From contig CAZLSW010000087.1 of NCBI GenBank assembly GCA_964562375.1, positions 1 through 11,862 of the forward strand: DNA of 11,862 bases, read 5' to 3'. Source of the DNA: JAJPXC01 sp964562375. GTDB taxonomy: Bacteria; Bacteroidota; Bacteroidia; Bacteroidales; Muribaculaceae. Position numbers and translations under genes: made by a program. The notes below the pieces were generated by a model that saw only the letters and a program-made list of their open reading frames with translations, searched no databases and was not told where the DNA came from. Of the stretch, positions 1-6,743 are shown piece by piece. How positions within the stretch are numbered: the stretch's first letter is position 1; every line of letters begins with the position of its first letter.

Positions 1-58
1 ACTTAATTGGGTCAGGCACAAAATTTGGGCAGCCTCTACTTTTTAGAGGAAAGTTTTT

Positions 59-113
59 ATGAACAATATAAGGGGAGGGGCGTTTTATGAGTAAACGCGC
101 TTGAAAAAGCGTG
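59..113 (+). promoter_or_regulatory. gadB leader with two tiny ORFs and a hairpin
   Basis: The 168 bases before gadB contain no normal-sized gene. Two very short ORFs overlap here: ATG at 59-61 opens 11 codons (MNNIRGGAFYE, stop 92-94), with AGAGGA at 45-50 before it. ATG at 87-89 opens five codons (MSKRA, stop 102-104), preceded by a purine run (71-80) that includes GGAGG at 74-78, eight bases before the ATG. Bases 96-102 pair with 107-113 (seven pairs, one G-T) around a GAAA loop, and the second stop codon runs into this hairpin. Good Shine-Dalgarno sequences are uncommon in Bacteroidetes, so the arrangement could be a leader peptide or attenuator for gadB, or it could be chance. No convincing Bacteroides-type promoter pair was found. 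Confidence 0.25.
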
Positions 114-168
114 CTCTTCAACTCAAGAGAAACTTAGTACCAACAAAACTCACTAAAATCTAACTGTT

Positions 169-1590
169 ATGACTGACCCGAATTTCCGCTCAGGCGATGC
201 AAAAAGCAACGTGTTTGGAACCGACGAGATGATCTCTCCGTCTCCCGTTCAAACCATCCCTGATGGCCCTACCACCGAGGACGTAGCGTATCAGATGGTG
301 AAGGATGAGATCTTCGCCGAGACCGATCCCCGCTTGAACCTCGCGACGTTCGTGACCACTTACATGGATGAGAAGGCCACCCAACTGATGAACGAGGCTA
401 TCAACATCAACTACATCGATGAGACCGAGTATCCTCGTGTAGCTTTCATGGCCGCCAAGTGTATCAACATCGTGGCCAACCTTTGGAACACTCCCGAACA
501 GAACAAGTGGAAAGCCGGCGCCGTGGCTATCGGTTCGTCCGAGGCCTGTATGCTTGGCGGTATCGCCGCTTGGATCCGTTGGCGTGAGCGTCGTAAAGCC
601 GCTGGCAAACCCTACGACAAACCTAACTTCGTTATCTCGTCGGCCTACCAGATCGTATGGGAGAAATTCGCCCAACTCTGGGAGATCGAGATGCGTACCG
701 TGCCCCTGTCGCTCGACAAGACCACCCTCGATCCCGAGGAGGCTCTTAAGCTCTGCGACGAGAACACCTTCTGTATCGTTCCTATCCAGGGCGTAACCTA
801 CACTGGCTTGAACGACGACGTTGAGGCCCTTGACAAAGCCCTTGACGAGTACAACGCCAAGACCGGCTACGACATTCCTATCCACGTCGACGCAGCCACC
901 GGCGGCTTCATCCTGCCGTTCCTGTTCCCCGAGACCAAGTGGGACTTCCGTCTGAAATGGGTTCTCTCCATTTCCACCTCGGGCCACAAGTTTGGCCTTG
1001 TATATCCTGGCTTGGGCTGGGTATGCTGGAAGGACAAGAAGTATCTCCCCGGCTCGATGTCATTCTCGGCCGACTACCTCGGCGCCGAGGTAACTCAGGT
1101 AGGCTTGAACTACTCGCGTCCTGCAGCCCAGATTTTGGGTCAGTACTACCAGTTCATCCGCTTGGGCTTCCAGGGCTACAAGGAGGTCCAGACCAACTCG
1201 ATGGACGTCTGCAAGTACTTGCACTCCGAGATCGCCAAGCGTCCTGCATTCGTCAACTACTCGGACGACGTGCCCAACCCACTGTTCATCTGGTACTTGA
1301 AACCCGAGTATCAGGCTACCGCCAAGTGGACCCTCTACGACCTGCAGGGCAAGCTCCAGGAGCATGGCTGGATGGTACCTGCCTACGCGCTGCCTAACAA
1401 CCTTGAGAACTACGTAGTAATGCGTGTCGTTTGCAAGCAGGGCTTCTCGCGCGACATGGCCGACCAGCTCCTGGGCGACATCGACTCCGCCGTGGCCGAG
1501 ATGGAGAAACTCGAGTATCCTACCGAGAGCCGTATCGCCATGGAGAAGAACATCCCCTTGAAGTCGACGTTCAACCACACGGGCCGATAA
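169..1590 (+). CDS. gadB: Glutamate decarboxylase
   Basis: This PLP-dependent cytoplasmic enzyme converts L-glutamate to GABA and CO2 and consumes a proton, which raises the internal pH under acid stress. The 473 residues compare with about 466 in E. coli GadB. The PLP lysine is K274 in the motif STSGHKFG, and the cofactor-binding aspartate is D241 in HVDAATGGF. GSSEA near residue 122 is the phosphate-binding segment. The C-terminus reads TFNHTGR: H470 sits where the E. coli penultimate histidine (SFKHT end) plugs the active site at neutral pH, so pH-dependent autoinhibition is likely, with two extra residues after it. The start follows an A-rich leader, as is normal in Bacteroidetes. glsA and gadC follow on the same strand and supply substrate and transport. 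A 17-bp hairpin lies after the stop, so gadB may also be transcribed alone. Confidence 0.97.
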   Translation: MTDPNFRSGDAKSNVFGTDEMISPSPVQTIPDGPTTEDVAYQMVKDEIFAETDPRLNLATFVTTYMDEKATQLMNEAININYIDETEYPRVAFMAAKCINIVANLWNTPEQNKWKAGAVAIGSSEACMLGGIAAWIRWRERRKAAGKPYDKPNFVISSAYQIVWEKFAQLWEIEMRTVPLSLDKTTLDPEEALKLCDENTFCIVPIQGVTYTGLNDDVEALDKALDEYNAKTGYDIPIHVDAATGGFILPFLFPETKWDFRLKWVLSISTSGHKFGLVYPGLGWVCWKDKKYLPGSMSFSADYLGAEVTQVGLNYSRPAAQILGQYYQFIRLGFQGYKEVQTNSMDVCKYLHSEIAKRPAFVNYSDDVPNPLFIWYLKPEYQATAKWTLYDLQGKLQEHGWMVPAYALPNNLENYVVMRVVCKQGFSRDMADQLLGDIDSAVAEMEKLEYPTESRIAMEKNIPLKSTFNHTGR

Positions 1591-1622
1591 CCTATCAAAC
1601 ACTCACGTAAACTAGTATAATC

Positions 1623-1662
1623 CTAAGGGCTTTAAGGACCGTAAAGTCCTTGAAGCCCTTAG
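1623..1662 (+). terminator. Strong hairpin between gadB and glsA
   Basis: Bases 1623-1639 pair with 1646-1662 over 17 bp with a single T-G wobble around the loop CGTAAA. What follows is ATTTCCCCCCCCTTT, not a clean T run. It could be a partial terminator that lowers glsA-gadC expression relative to gadB, or a stabiliser of the gadB mRNA 3' end. It lies 32 bases after the gadB stop. Confidence 0.6.
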
Positions 1663-1674
1663 ATTTCCCCCCCC

Positions 1675-1814
1675 TTTCGATTCCCCCTCGATTTCCCCTC
1701 GATTTCCCCCGATTTCTCCCGATTTCTTTCGACTTAAATCGACTTAAATCGACTTAAATCGACTTAAATCGACTAGAAACTAAAAACTAGAAACTAGAAA
1801 CTAGAAACTAAAAC
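1675..1814 (+). repeat. Drifting tandem array upstream of glsA
   Basis: The gadB-glsA gap is filled by short tandem units that change step by step. C-rich copies of TCGATTTCCCC come first. Exact 10-base units follow: GATTTCCCCC (1701), GATTTCTCCC (1711), GATTTCTTTC (1721), then GACTTAAATC four times (1731-1770). GACTAGAAAC (1771) leads into heptamers TAGAAAC, TAAAAAC, TAGAAAC, TAGAAAC, TAGAAAC and a shortened TAAAAC (1774-1814). The array ends 13 bases before the glsA ATG, so it makes up most of the glsA 5' region. The same heptamers occur before the gene at 4695-5477. Confidence 0.9.
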
Positions 1815-1827
1815 CTCCAACCCCCCT

Positions 1828-2787
1828 ATGAAATTGACCATCGATCAAATAAGGCAAGCCGCCCAGGAGGCTTACCAAGAGGTGCTCCCCCTCACCGGAG
1901 GGGTCAACGCCCACTATATTCCTTTCTTGGCCAATATCGACCCCAACTTGTTCGGACTGAGTATCACCTTGGTCGATGGAACCAAGATCAACTTGGGTGA
2001 CACTAAGTATAAGTTCGGTATCGAGTCGGTGTCAAAAGTACACACCGCCATACTGATCCTCAAGCAATACGGGGCTGAGAAAGTGCTCAAGATGATCGGA
2101 GCCGACGCTACTGGCCTTCCCTTCAACTCCATATTCGCTATCTTGCTCGAAAAGGACCATCCCTCGACGCCGCTGGTCAACGCCGGCGCCATCTCGGCTT
2201 GCTCCATGGTAATCCCCACCGGCGACAGCAACGCCAAGTGGGCTGAAATCGTGCAGAATATCACCGACCTTTGCGGCTCGGCCCCTGAGCTCCTCGAGGA
2301 TCTGTACGAGAGCGAGAGCGCTACCAACTTCAACAACCGCGCTATCTCGTGGCTGCTTAAGAATTACAACCGCATTTACGACGACCCGATGATGTCGCTC
2401 GACCTCTATACCCGCCAGTGCTCGCTGGGTATTACGGCTGAGCAGCTTTCGGCCACGGCCGCCACAATCGCCAACGGCGGTACCAACCCGTTGACCGGCA
2501 AGGCAGTCTTCGACCCCTCGCTGGCCCCCAAGATCACCTCGCTGATCGCCGCCGTGGGCTTCTACCAGACCACCGGCGACTGGATGTACACCGCTGGCAT
2601 TCCCGCCAAGAGCGGCGTGGGTGGTGGCGTGATGGGCGTGATGCCCGGCCTATTCGGCATCTCGGCTTTCGCCCCGCCATTGGACGACGCCGGCAACTCG
2701 GTTAAGGCCCAGGCCGTAATCAAGGCTTTCATGAAGAAGCTCGGAATCGGTATCTTCCAAAGCCAGAACGTCACCATCGAGTCGTAG
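1828..2787 (+). CDS. glsA: Glutaminase (serine-dependent, beta-lactamase fold)
   Basis: This enzyme hydrolyses L-glutamine to L-glutamate and ammonia. Ammonia can neutralise protons directly, and glutamate feeds GadB, which makes this the glutamine arm of acid resistance. The 319 residues fit the family (E. coli YbaS and YneH are about 310). The nucleophile motif SxxK is S67-V-S-K70 in FGIESVSKV. NAGA has N118, DLYTRQCS has Y194, and the KSGVGGG motif begins at K261 with Y254 just before it. These match the conserved active-site set of the family. The ATG at 1828 follows a C-rich stretch without a Shine-Dalgarno sequence. It is 41 bases from gadC and very probably co-transcribed with it; a hairpin and a tandem-repeat array separate it from gadB. 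Confidence 0.95.
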   Translation: MKLTIDQIRQAAQEAYQEVLPLTGGVNAHYIPFLANIDPNLFGLSITLVDGTKINLGDTKYKFGIESVSKVHTAILILKQYGAEKVLKMIGADATGLPFNSIFAILLEKDHPSTPLVNAGAISACSMVIPTGDSNAKWAEIVQNITDLCGSAPELLEDLYESESATNFNNRAISWLLKNYNRIYDDPMMSLDLYTRQCSLGITAEQLSATAATIANGGTNPLTGKAVFDPSLAPKITSLIAAVGFYQTTGDWMYTAGIPAKSGVGGGVMGVMPGLFGISAFAPPLDDAGNSVKAQAVIKAFMKKLGIGIFQSQNVTIES

Positions 2788-2828
2788 CATAAAATCGTTT
2801 CAACAATCAATCAAAAACTTCCGATATT

Positions 2829-4568
2829 ATGGCAAACTTAAAACCGCAGACAAAGCAAATGGTCAAATTGGGTGTGTTCACCCTGGCCATGATCAATGTC
2901 GCAGCCGTGATCTCGCTTCGAGGGTTGCCCGCCGAGGCTGAGTATGGCGTAAGCTCGGCATTCTACTATTTATTTGCCGCCATCGTTTTCCTGATCCCTG
3001 TATCGCTGGTAGCCGCCGAGCTGGCCTCGCTGTTCTCCGACAAGCAGGGCGGTATGTTCCGCTGGGTAGGCGAGGCGTTCGGTAAGAAACTCGGCTTCTT
3101 GGCCATCTGGCTGCAGTGGATCGAGTCGACTATCTGGTACCCGACGGTACTTACTTTCGGCGCTGTGTCGCTGGCGTTCATCGGCATGAACCACGCCCAC
3201 GACTCGGTTCTGGCCTCCGAGAAAATCTACGACCTTGTCGTCGTGCTCGGTATCTACTGGATCGCCACCTTCATCTCGCTGAAAGGCCTGGGATGGGTAG
3301 GTAAGGTCACCAAGTGGGGCGCCATGATCGGTACGGTGATTCCCGCCGGTATCCTTGTGATCCTGGGCATCATCTACCTGTGCATGGGCGGCCAGTCGTG
3401 CATGGATTGGCACGGATCCTTCTTCCCCGATTTCTCCAACTTCGACAACATCATCCTTGCGGCGTCGATCTTCCTGTTCTACGCTGGCATGGAGATGTCG
3501 GCCCTGCACATCAAGCAGGTCAACAACCCTAAGCGCACCTACCCGTTGGCTATTTTGGTGGGCGCCGTCTTGACGGTTGTGATCTTCGTGCTCGGTACTT
3601 ACGCCCTTGGCGTGATTATCCCTACCAAGGATATCAACCTGGTACAGTCGCTGTTGGTGGGCTTCGACAATTACTTTAGCTGGTTGCACATCAATTGGTT
3701 CTCGCCCATTATCGCCATCGCCCTCGCGTTCGGCGTGTTGGCCGGCGTGCTTTCCTGGGTATCAGGTCCTTCCAAAGGTATCTTGGCCGTGGGTCGTGCC
3801 GGTTATCTGCCTCGATTCTGGCAGAAGACCAACAAGAACGGCGTGCAGCACAACATCCTGATGCTCCAGGGCGGTATCGTATCACTGCTTGGTTTGCTCT
3901 TCGTGGTAATGCCTTCGGTACAGAGCTTCTATCAGATTCTGTCGCAGTTGACCGTGTTGCTTTACCTGGTAGCTTACCTGTTGATGTTCGCCGCAGCCAT
4001 CTACCTGCGCTACAACATGCCTAACGCCAAGCGTACGTTCCGTATTGGCTCTAAAGGCAACTGGTTGATGTGGGTAATCGGTGGTGTAGGTTTCTTGGGA
4101 TCGTTGCTGGCGTTCATCCTGTCGTTCTTCCCTCCGGGCCAGATCGCTACAGGTTCGACCACCGTTTGGTTCTGCGTGCTTATCATCGGTCTGATCGTCT
4201 TCGTTGGTCTTCCCTTCGTCATCCTGGCGTTCCAGAAGCCCAGCTGGCGTGACCCCGACAGCGACTTTGAGCCTTTCCACTGGGAGTCGCCCGCACAGAT
4301 TATCTCCACCTCGGGTCCTCTGGCACTGGTAGAGTTTATCAACGACCTTAAGGATCAAGGCAAGGATCAAGAGGCAGCCGCAGCCGCCGCAGTTCTGGCT
4401 CAGGAAGGCTACAACCCCGATGGCACTCCTAAGACTGCCACAGCAACAGCCGCTCCCGCCGCTACCACCACCACGACAGCAGCTCCCGCCGCCGCTCCGG
4501 CGGCCACTAAGCCCGCTTCCAAGCCTGGAGGCACGGCTGGCACGGCTGGCCCCGCGCCTAAGTCGTAA
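2829..4568 (+). CDS. gadC: Glutamate:GABA antiporter
   Basis: This inner-membrane APC-superfamily transporter imports glutamate (in this family possibly glutamine too) and exports GABA. Around 12 hydrophobic segments lie between residues 12 and 470. Family motifs recognisable from E. coli GadC include GMEMSALHIKQVNNPKRTYP (219-238), VSGPSKGILAVGRAG (311-325), the KNGV segment near 336 and KRTFRI near 401. The protein has 579 residues against 511 in E. coli. The excess is a soluble C-terminal tail: after the EPFHWESPAQ segment (481-490), which corresponds to the start of the C-plug that closes the channel at neutral pH, comes an acidic/amphipathic stretch and then an Ala-, Thr- and Pro-rich low-complexity tail (about 513-579). 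It closes the gadB-glsA-gadC cluster and is followed by two hairpins. Confidence 0.94.
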   Translation: MANLKPQTKQMVKLGVFTLAMINVAAVISLRGLPAEAEYGVSSAFYYLFAAIVFLIPVSLVAAELASLFSDKQGGMFRWVGEAFGKKLGFLAIWLQWIESTIWYPTVLTFGAVSLAFIGMNHAHDSVLASEKIYDLVVVLGIYWIATFISLKGLGWVGKVTKWGAMIGTVIPAGILVILGIIYLCMGGQSCMDWHGSFFPDFSNFDNIILAASIFLFYAGMEMSALHIKQVNNPKRTYPLAILVGAVLTVVIFVLGTYALGVIIPTKDINLVQSLLVGFDNYFSWLHINWFSPIIAIALAFGVLAGVLSWVSGPSKGILAVGRAGYLPRFWQKTNKNGVQHNILMLQGGIVSLLGLLFVVMPSVQSFYQILSQLTVLLYLVAYLLMFAAAIYLRYNMPNAKRTFRIGSKGNWLMWVIGGVGFLGSLLAFILSFFPPGQIATGSTTVWFCVLIIGLIVFVGLPFVILAFQKPSWRDPDSDFEPFHWESPAQIISTSGPLALVEFINDLKDQGKDQEAAAAAAVLAQEGYNPDGTPKTATATAAPAATTTTTAAPAAAPAATKPASKPGGTAGTAGPAPKS

Positions 4569-4583
4569 AGAAGCCATCTCTTA

Positions 4584-4632
4584 TATTCGTGCATTCGTTT
4601 ACTCGTGTACTCGAATGCACGAATACACGAAT
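4584..4632 (+). repeat. Octamer-based palindrome after gadC
   Basis: Imperfect 8-base units run ATTCGTGC, ATTCGTTT, ACTCGTGT, ACTCGAAT, GCACGAAT, ACACGAAT, turning from a motif into its own reverse complement. Bases 4584-4597 (TATTCGTGCATTCG) pair perfectly with 4612-4625, with a 14-base loop. A competing stem pairs CGTGTA (4604-4609) with TACACG (4624-4629). It lies 15 bases after the gadC stop and could act as a first transcript-end structure, but no T run follows. Confidence 0.8.
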
Positions 4633-4651
4633 AATCGACATTTAGATACAA

Positions 4652-4691
4652 AACAATCGCCCCGCAAGCCTTGGCTCGCGGGGCGATTGTT
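4652..4691. terminator. Bidirectional terminator between gadC and the EFR1 gene
   Basis: Bases 4652-4665 pair perfectly with 4678-4691 (14 bp, G+C-rich core CGCCCCGC). One A-C mismatch follows, then an inner AGCC/GGCT stem with a TT loop. T-rich sequence follows on both strands (GATTTATTTA on plus, TTTTGTATC on minus). It sits three bases after the stop codon of the minus-strand gene and serves both convergent units. Confidence 0.85.
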
Positions 4692-4694
4692 GAT

Positions 4695-5477
4695 TTATTT
4701 AGTGAATTGGGCGTGGGGACAGAGGTATTGGCCTTTATCCCGCGTGGCGCGGCCGTAGGCGACTGCATGCTGGGGGCAGATGTGATAGCAACGCAGGCAC
4801 AGGGCGCAGTCGTCGCGCCAAGTGGGCCGTCGCTTGTACATCACGATATTCTCCAGCGGGCAGGTGCGGGCGCACTCTCCGCAGCCCACGCAGGCGTCGG
4901 TGGCGTGGAATGGCTTGGGCGACATCGCGTGGCGCTGAAACCACGGGTAGATCCATTTGGTCTTGATCCATGCCCAGCGGCCGCGGGTCACTTGCGTCTC
5001 CATCAAGTTGCCCTTGATATAACCGGCCACGGCCTCCACGCGCTTTGGAGCGGCGTCGAGTTTCTGCCGGGCGAGCGCCGGGGGGTCGACGTTGAAGCCC
5101 TTCATCAAGGTGTAGGTGTTGGGCATTATCACAGTGTAAGCGCCCATAGGTGTCCAACCCCGGCGGGTAATCAACCGTCGCCATATCTTGTCGGCTAGAC
5201 CGGCGTCGTCGCCGCAAGTAGCCACCATGTGGTGGCCAAGCCCCTTGTCGGCACGAAGTCGCACGTTGCGTATGAACCGTTTCACCACCGGCGGTACTCC
5301 CCACGAATAGATTGGAAATACCCAAATCACGCGGCGCTCGTCGCGTAGGTTGATGGAGCGGCGCCCGGGCTCGGTGGCGAGCTCGTCGCGGATGAGCGTG
5401 ACGCGCTCGCCCAAGTGCTTGGCGAGCATTTGGGCCACGTAGAGGGAGTTGCCGGTGCCGGTGAAGCAGAATATCAA
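4695..5477 (-). CDS. EFR1-family flavodoxin-ferredoxin fusion protein
   Basis: This is a cytoplasmic electron carrier or oxidoreductase with an N-terminal flavodoxin-like FMN domain (about 1-155) and a C-terminal di-cluster ferredoxin domain. The phosphate-binding loop TGTGNS is at 6-11. Two [4Fe-4S] motifs are visible: C196, C199, C202, C206 and C224, C227, C230, C234. The 260 residues are usual for the EFR1 group. The start is TTG at 5477; it gives MIFCFTGTGNS, the usual N-terminus of the family, and no ATG lies at a comparable place. The gene follows the DUF2027-Smr gene by 44 bases on the same strand, and that gap is almost wholly a heptamer array that reaches the TTG. Partner and substrate are unknown. 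Confidence 0.88.
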   Translation of the reverse strand: MIFCFTGTGNSLYVAQMLAKHLGERVTLIRDELATEPGRRSINLRDERRVIWVFPIYSWGVPPVVKRFIRNVRLRADKGLGHHMVATCGDDAGLADKIWRRLITRRGWTPMGAYTVIMPNTYTLMKGFNVDPPALARQKLDAAPKRVEAVAGYIKGNLMETQVTRGRWAWIKTKWIYPWFQRHAMSPKPFHATDACVGCGECARTCPLENIVMYKRRPTWRDDCALCLRCYHICPQHAVAYGRATRDKGQYLCPHAQFTK

Positions 5478-5513
5478 GTTTTTAGTTTTTAGTTTCTAGT
5501 TTTTAGTTTCTAG
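5478..5513 (-). repeat. Heptamer array before the EFR1 gene
   Basis: Read on the minus strand, this is five tandem heptamers of TAGAAAC or TAAAAAC, fused directly to the TTG start codon at 5477. The same units, in the same orientation relative to the downstream gene, stand before glsA at 1774-1814. The array fills most of the 44 bases between the upstream stop (5522) and this start. Confidence 0.88.
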
Positions 5514-5521
5514 GTACTAGG

Positions 5522-6673
5522 TTAATGGATGGTGACTTGGGTGGCGCCGAAGCCGTATTCGCGGAACGACGCATCCTGAACTTCACAACGCTTGTAACGA
5601 CGTGAAAGTTCGTCGAGTAGAGCTTTTCTCAACACTCCCTCGCCCTTACCGTGGATGAACACTATCTTTTGCCCTTTGTTGCCGAGGTTGGCGTCCATCA
5701 CCGAGCGGAATTCCTTGAGTTGCACCTGCAGCATGTCGGTATTCGACAGGCCCGAGGTGTTGTCGAGCAACTCGTTGATGTGGAGGTCAACCTCGATTAT
5801 CCCGGGGCGCTTGGGACGCTTCTCAACGGGCTTCTTTACGGGGCTGTCGACGGCTTTTTTCGTGCGCAGGGCGTCCTCCAATTGGGCCGAGTCGATGACC
5901 TTAAGTCGTTGGGGAACGTCGTTTTTCACGATGTCGACGGCAATGACGGGTGTGTCAAAGTAGGGGTTGGATTGGAAGCAGTGCAAGCGGCAGAATTTAG
6001 TGGTGTCCAAAGGCCGCTCGATGAGCACGGGCGACTTGAGGGCGAATTCCTTGCCTTGCTTGTAGGCGATGTACTGTAGGGCGATGCGGTCCATCTCCAC
6101 CAGGTCCTCGCGCTTTACCTCACCGAGCCACACTTGGATGTTGGGCTCGACCACGCCGGCGTAGCGGGTGATCCACCCCTCGGCGCCGTCCTGGCGGGTC
6201 ATGTAGGAGAATGCCAGGTAGTAGTTGGAGTCGTTGACGAGGTAGGCGTCAAAGGTGGTGGTATTCAAGTGCTTGATTTCGGCCGCCTCGTAGCCGAGCA
6301 CCACGTTGAGGGTGTCACCCGTGGTGGTTTCCTCAATAGGCAGGATGTCGGGTCGTGTCGACCCGACAGTGTTAGGCAGGATGTCGGGTCGTGTCGACCC
6401 GACAGTGTTAGGCAGGACGTCGGGTCGTGTCGACCCGACAGTGTTCTGCCCCGCCGCCACGGCGGGGCTTCCTACTTGAGCGGGGGTAGCCTTGGTTTTC
6501 TCCTTTTTATCCGAGCCATAGAAGCGGTCGCTGTCAACCACCACAAGGTCCTTGAGGAGGACCGGCGTTTCGAAGCCGTCCTCGTCGACGTAGGCCATTT
6601 TGCCCTCTATTTTTGTAATCACGCCACCACCCACTGCGTTGAGGTAGCGCACGCGGTCGCCTATTTGTGCCAT
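5522..6673 (-). CDS. DUF2027 and Smr domain protein
   Basis: The product has 383 residues. The N-terminus, MAQIGDRVRYLNAVGGG, opens the DUF2027 domain typical of Bacteroidetes (about 1-50), followed by a low-complexity linker with three 12-residue repeats (NTVGSTRPD[V/I]LP, residues 77-112). A middle beta-rich region spans about 118-265, then a Lys/Pro-rich linker. The C-terminal Smr domain (about 293-383) has VDLHINEL and IVFIHGKGEGVLRKAL, with the HGKGEG loop. Smr domains act as nucleases on branched DNA or on RNA in collided ribosomes; which applies here is not known. The ATG at 6673 is chosen because family proteins start at this point; a longer frame to 6799 would overlap trpS and has no family support. 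It is probably co-transcribed with the EFR1 gene. Confidence 0.88.
   Translation of the reverse strand: MAQIGDRVRYLNAVGGGVITKIEGKMAYVDEDGFETPVLLKDLVVVDSDRFYGSDKKEKTKATPAQVGSPAVAAGQNTVGSTRPDVLPNTVGSTRPDILPNTVGSTRPDILPIEETTTGDTLNVVLGYEAAEIKHLNTTTFDAYLVNDSNYYLAFSYMTRQDGAEGWITRYAGVVEPNIQVWLGEVKREDLVEMDRIALQYIAYKQGKEFALKSPVLIERPLDTTKFCRLHCFQSNPYFDTPVIAVDIVKNDVPQRLKVIDSAQLEDALRTKKAVDSPVKKPVEKRPKRPGIIEVDLHINELLDNTSGLSNTDMLQVQLKEFRSVMDANLGNKGQKIVFIHGKGEGVLRKALLDELSRRYKRCEVQDASFREYGFGATQVTIH
6338..6445 (-). repeat. Three in-frame 36-bp palindromic repeats inside the Smr gene
   Basis: Three tandem 36-bp units occupy 6338-6373, 6374-6409 and 6410-6445, nearly identical. Each contains a hairpin: TGTCGGGTCG, loop TGT, CGACCCGACA (6346-6368, 6382-6404, 6418-6440; the third loses its outer pair through T to C at 6418). 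Because 36 is a multiple of three, each adds 12 residues (NTVGSTRPD[V/I]LP) to the linker after DUF2027 without breaking the frame. Confidence 0.95.
6448..6468. repeat. G+C-rich palindrome inside the Smr gene
   Basis: GCCCCGCCG, loop CCA, CGGCGGGGC forms a perfect 9-bp stem, immediately beside the triple 36-bp repeat. It encodes part of the SPAVAAGQ linker segment. It looks like a second palindromic element lodged in the same linker. Confidence 0.75.
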
Positions 6674-6693
6674 ATCATTATCGTATTTAATGG

Positions 6694-6701
6694 CAAAATT
6701 A
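6694..6701 (-). promoter_or_regulatory. Possible -7 box for the DUF2027-Smr gene
   Basis: On the minus strand the sequence TAATTTTG (6701 to 6694) matches the Bacteroides -7 consensus TAnnTTTG exactly, 20 bases before the ATG at 6673. A TTTG that could serve as -33 box lies upstream, but at 24 bases the gap is longer than the usual 19-21. The 70-base divergent gap must also hold the trpS promoter; TAACTTCG at 6715-6722 on plus is one mismatch from the same consensus. Confidence 0.4.
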
Positions 6702-6743
6702 CGCAAAAAATCGCTAACTTCGCGCCAAAATAACAAGTAGATT

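Noticed and set aside
24..51. Bacteroides-type promoter for gadB (TTTG at 24-27)
   Set aside because: The sequence at the expected -7 position, TAGAGGAA, does not match TAnnTTTG.
190..987. Long minus-strand ORF (265 codons) opposite gadB
   Set aside because: It is antisense to a highly conserved, strongly codon-biased gene, and its translation shows no recognisable domain. Long antisense frames are expected with this codon bias.
4409..4768. Minus-strand ORF rich in Ala/Gly/Val after gadC
   Set aside because: It reads the antisense of the GadC tail and runs through the terminator hairpin.
6338..6445. CRISPR-like 36-bp repeats
   Set aside because: The 36-bp units are directly adjacent without spacers and lie in frame inside a coding sequence.
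6134..6733. Plus-strand ORF including repeated RQDVGSCRPDSV segments
   Set aside because: It is the antisense reading of the DUF2027-Smr gene; the repeat is the 36-bp array read on the other strand.
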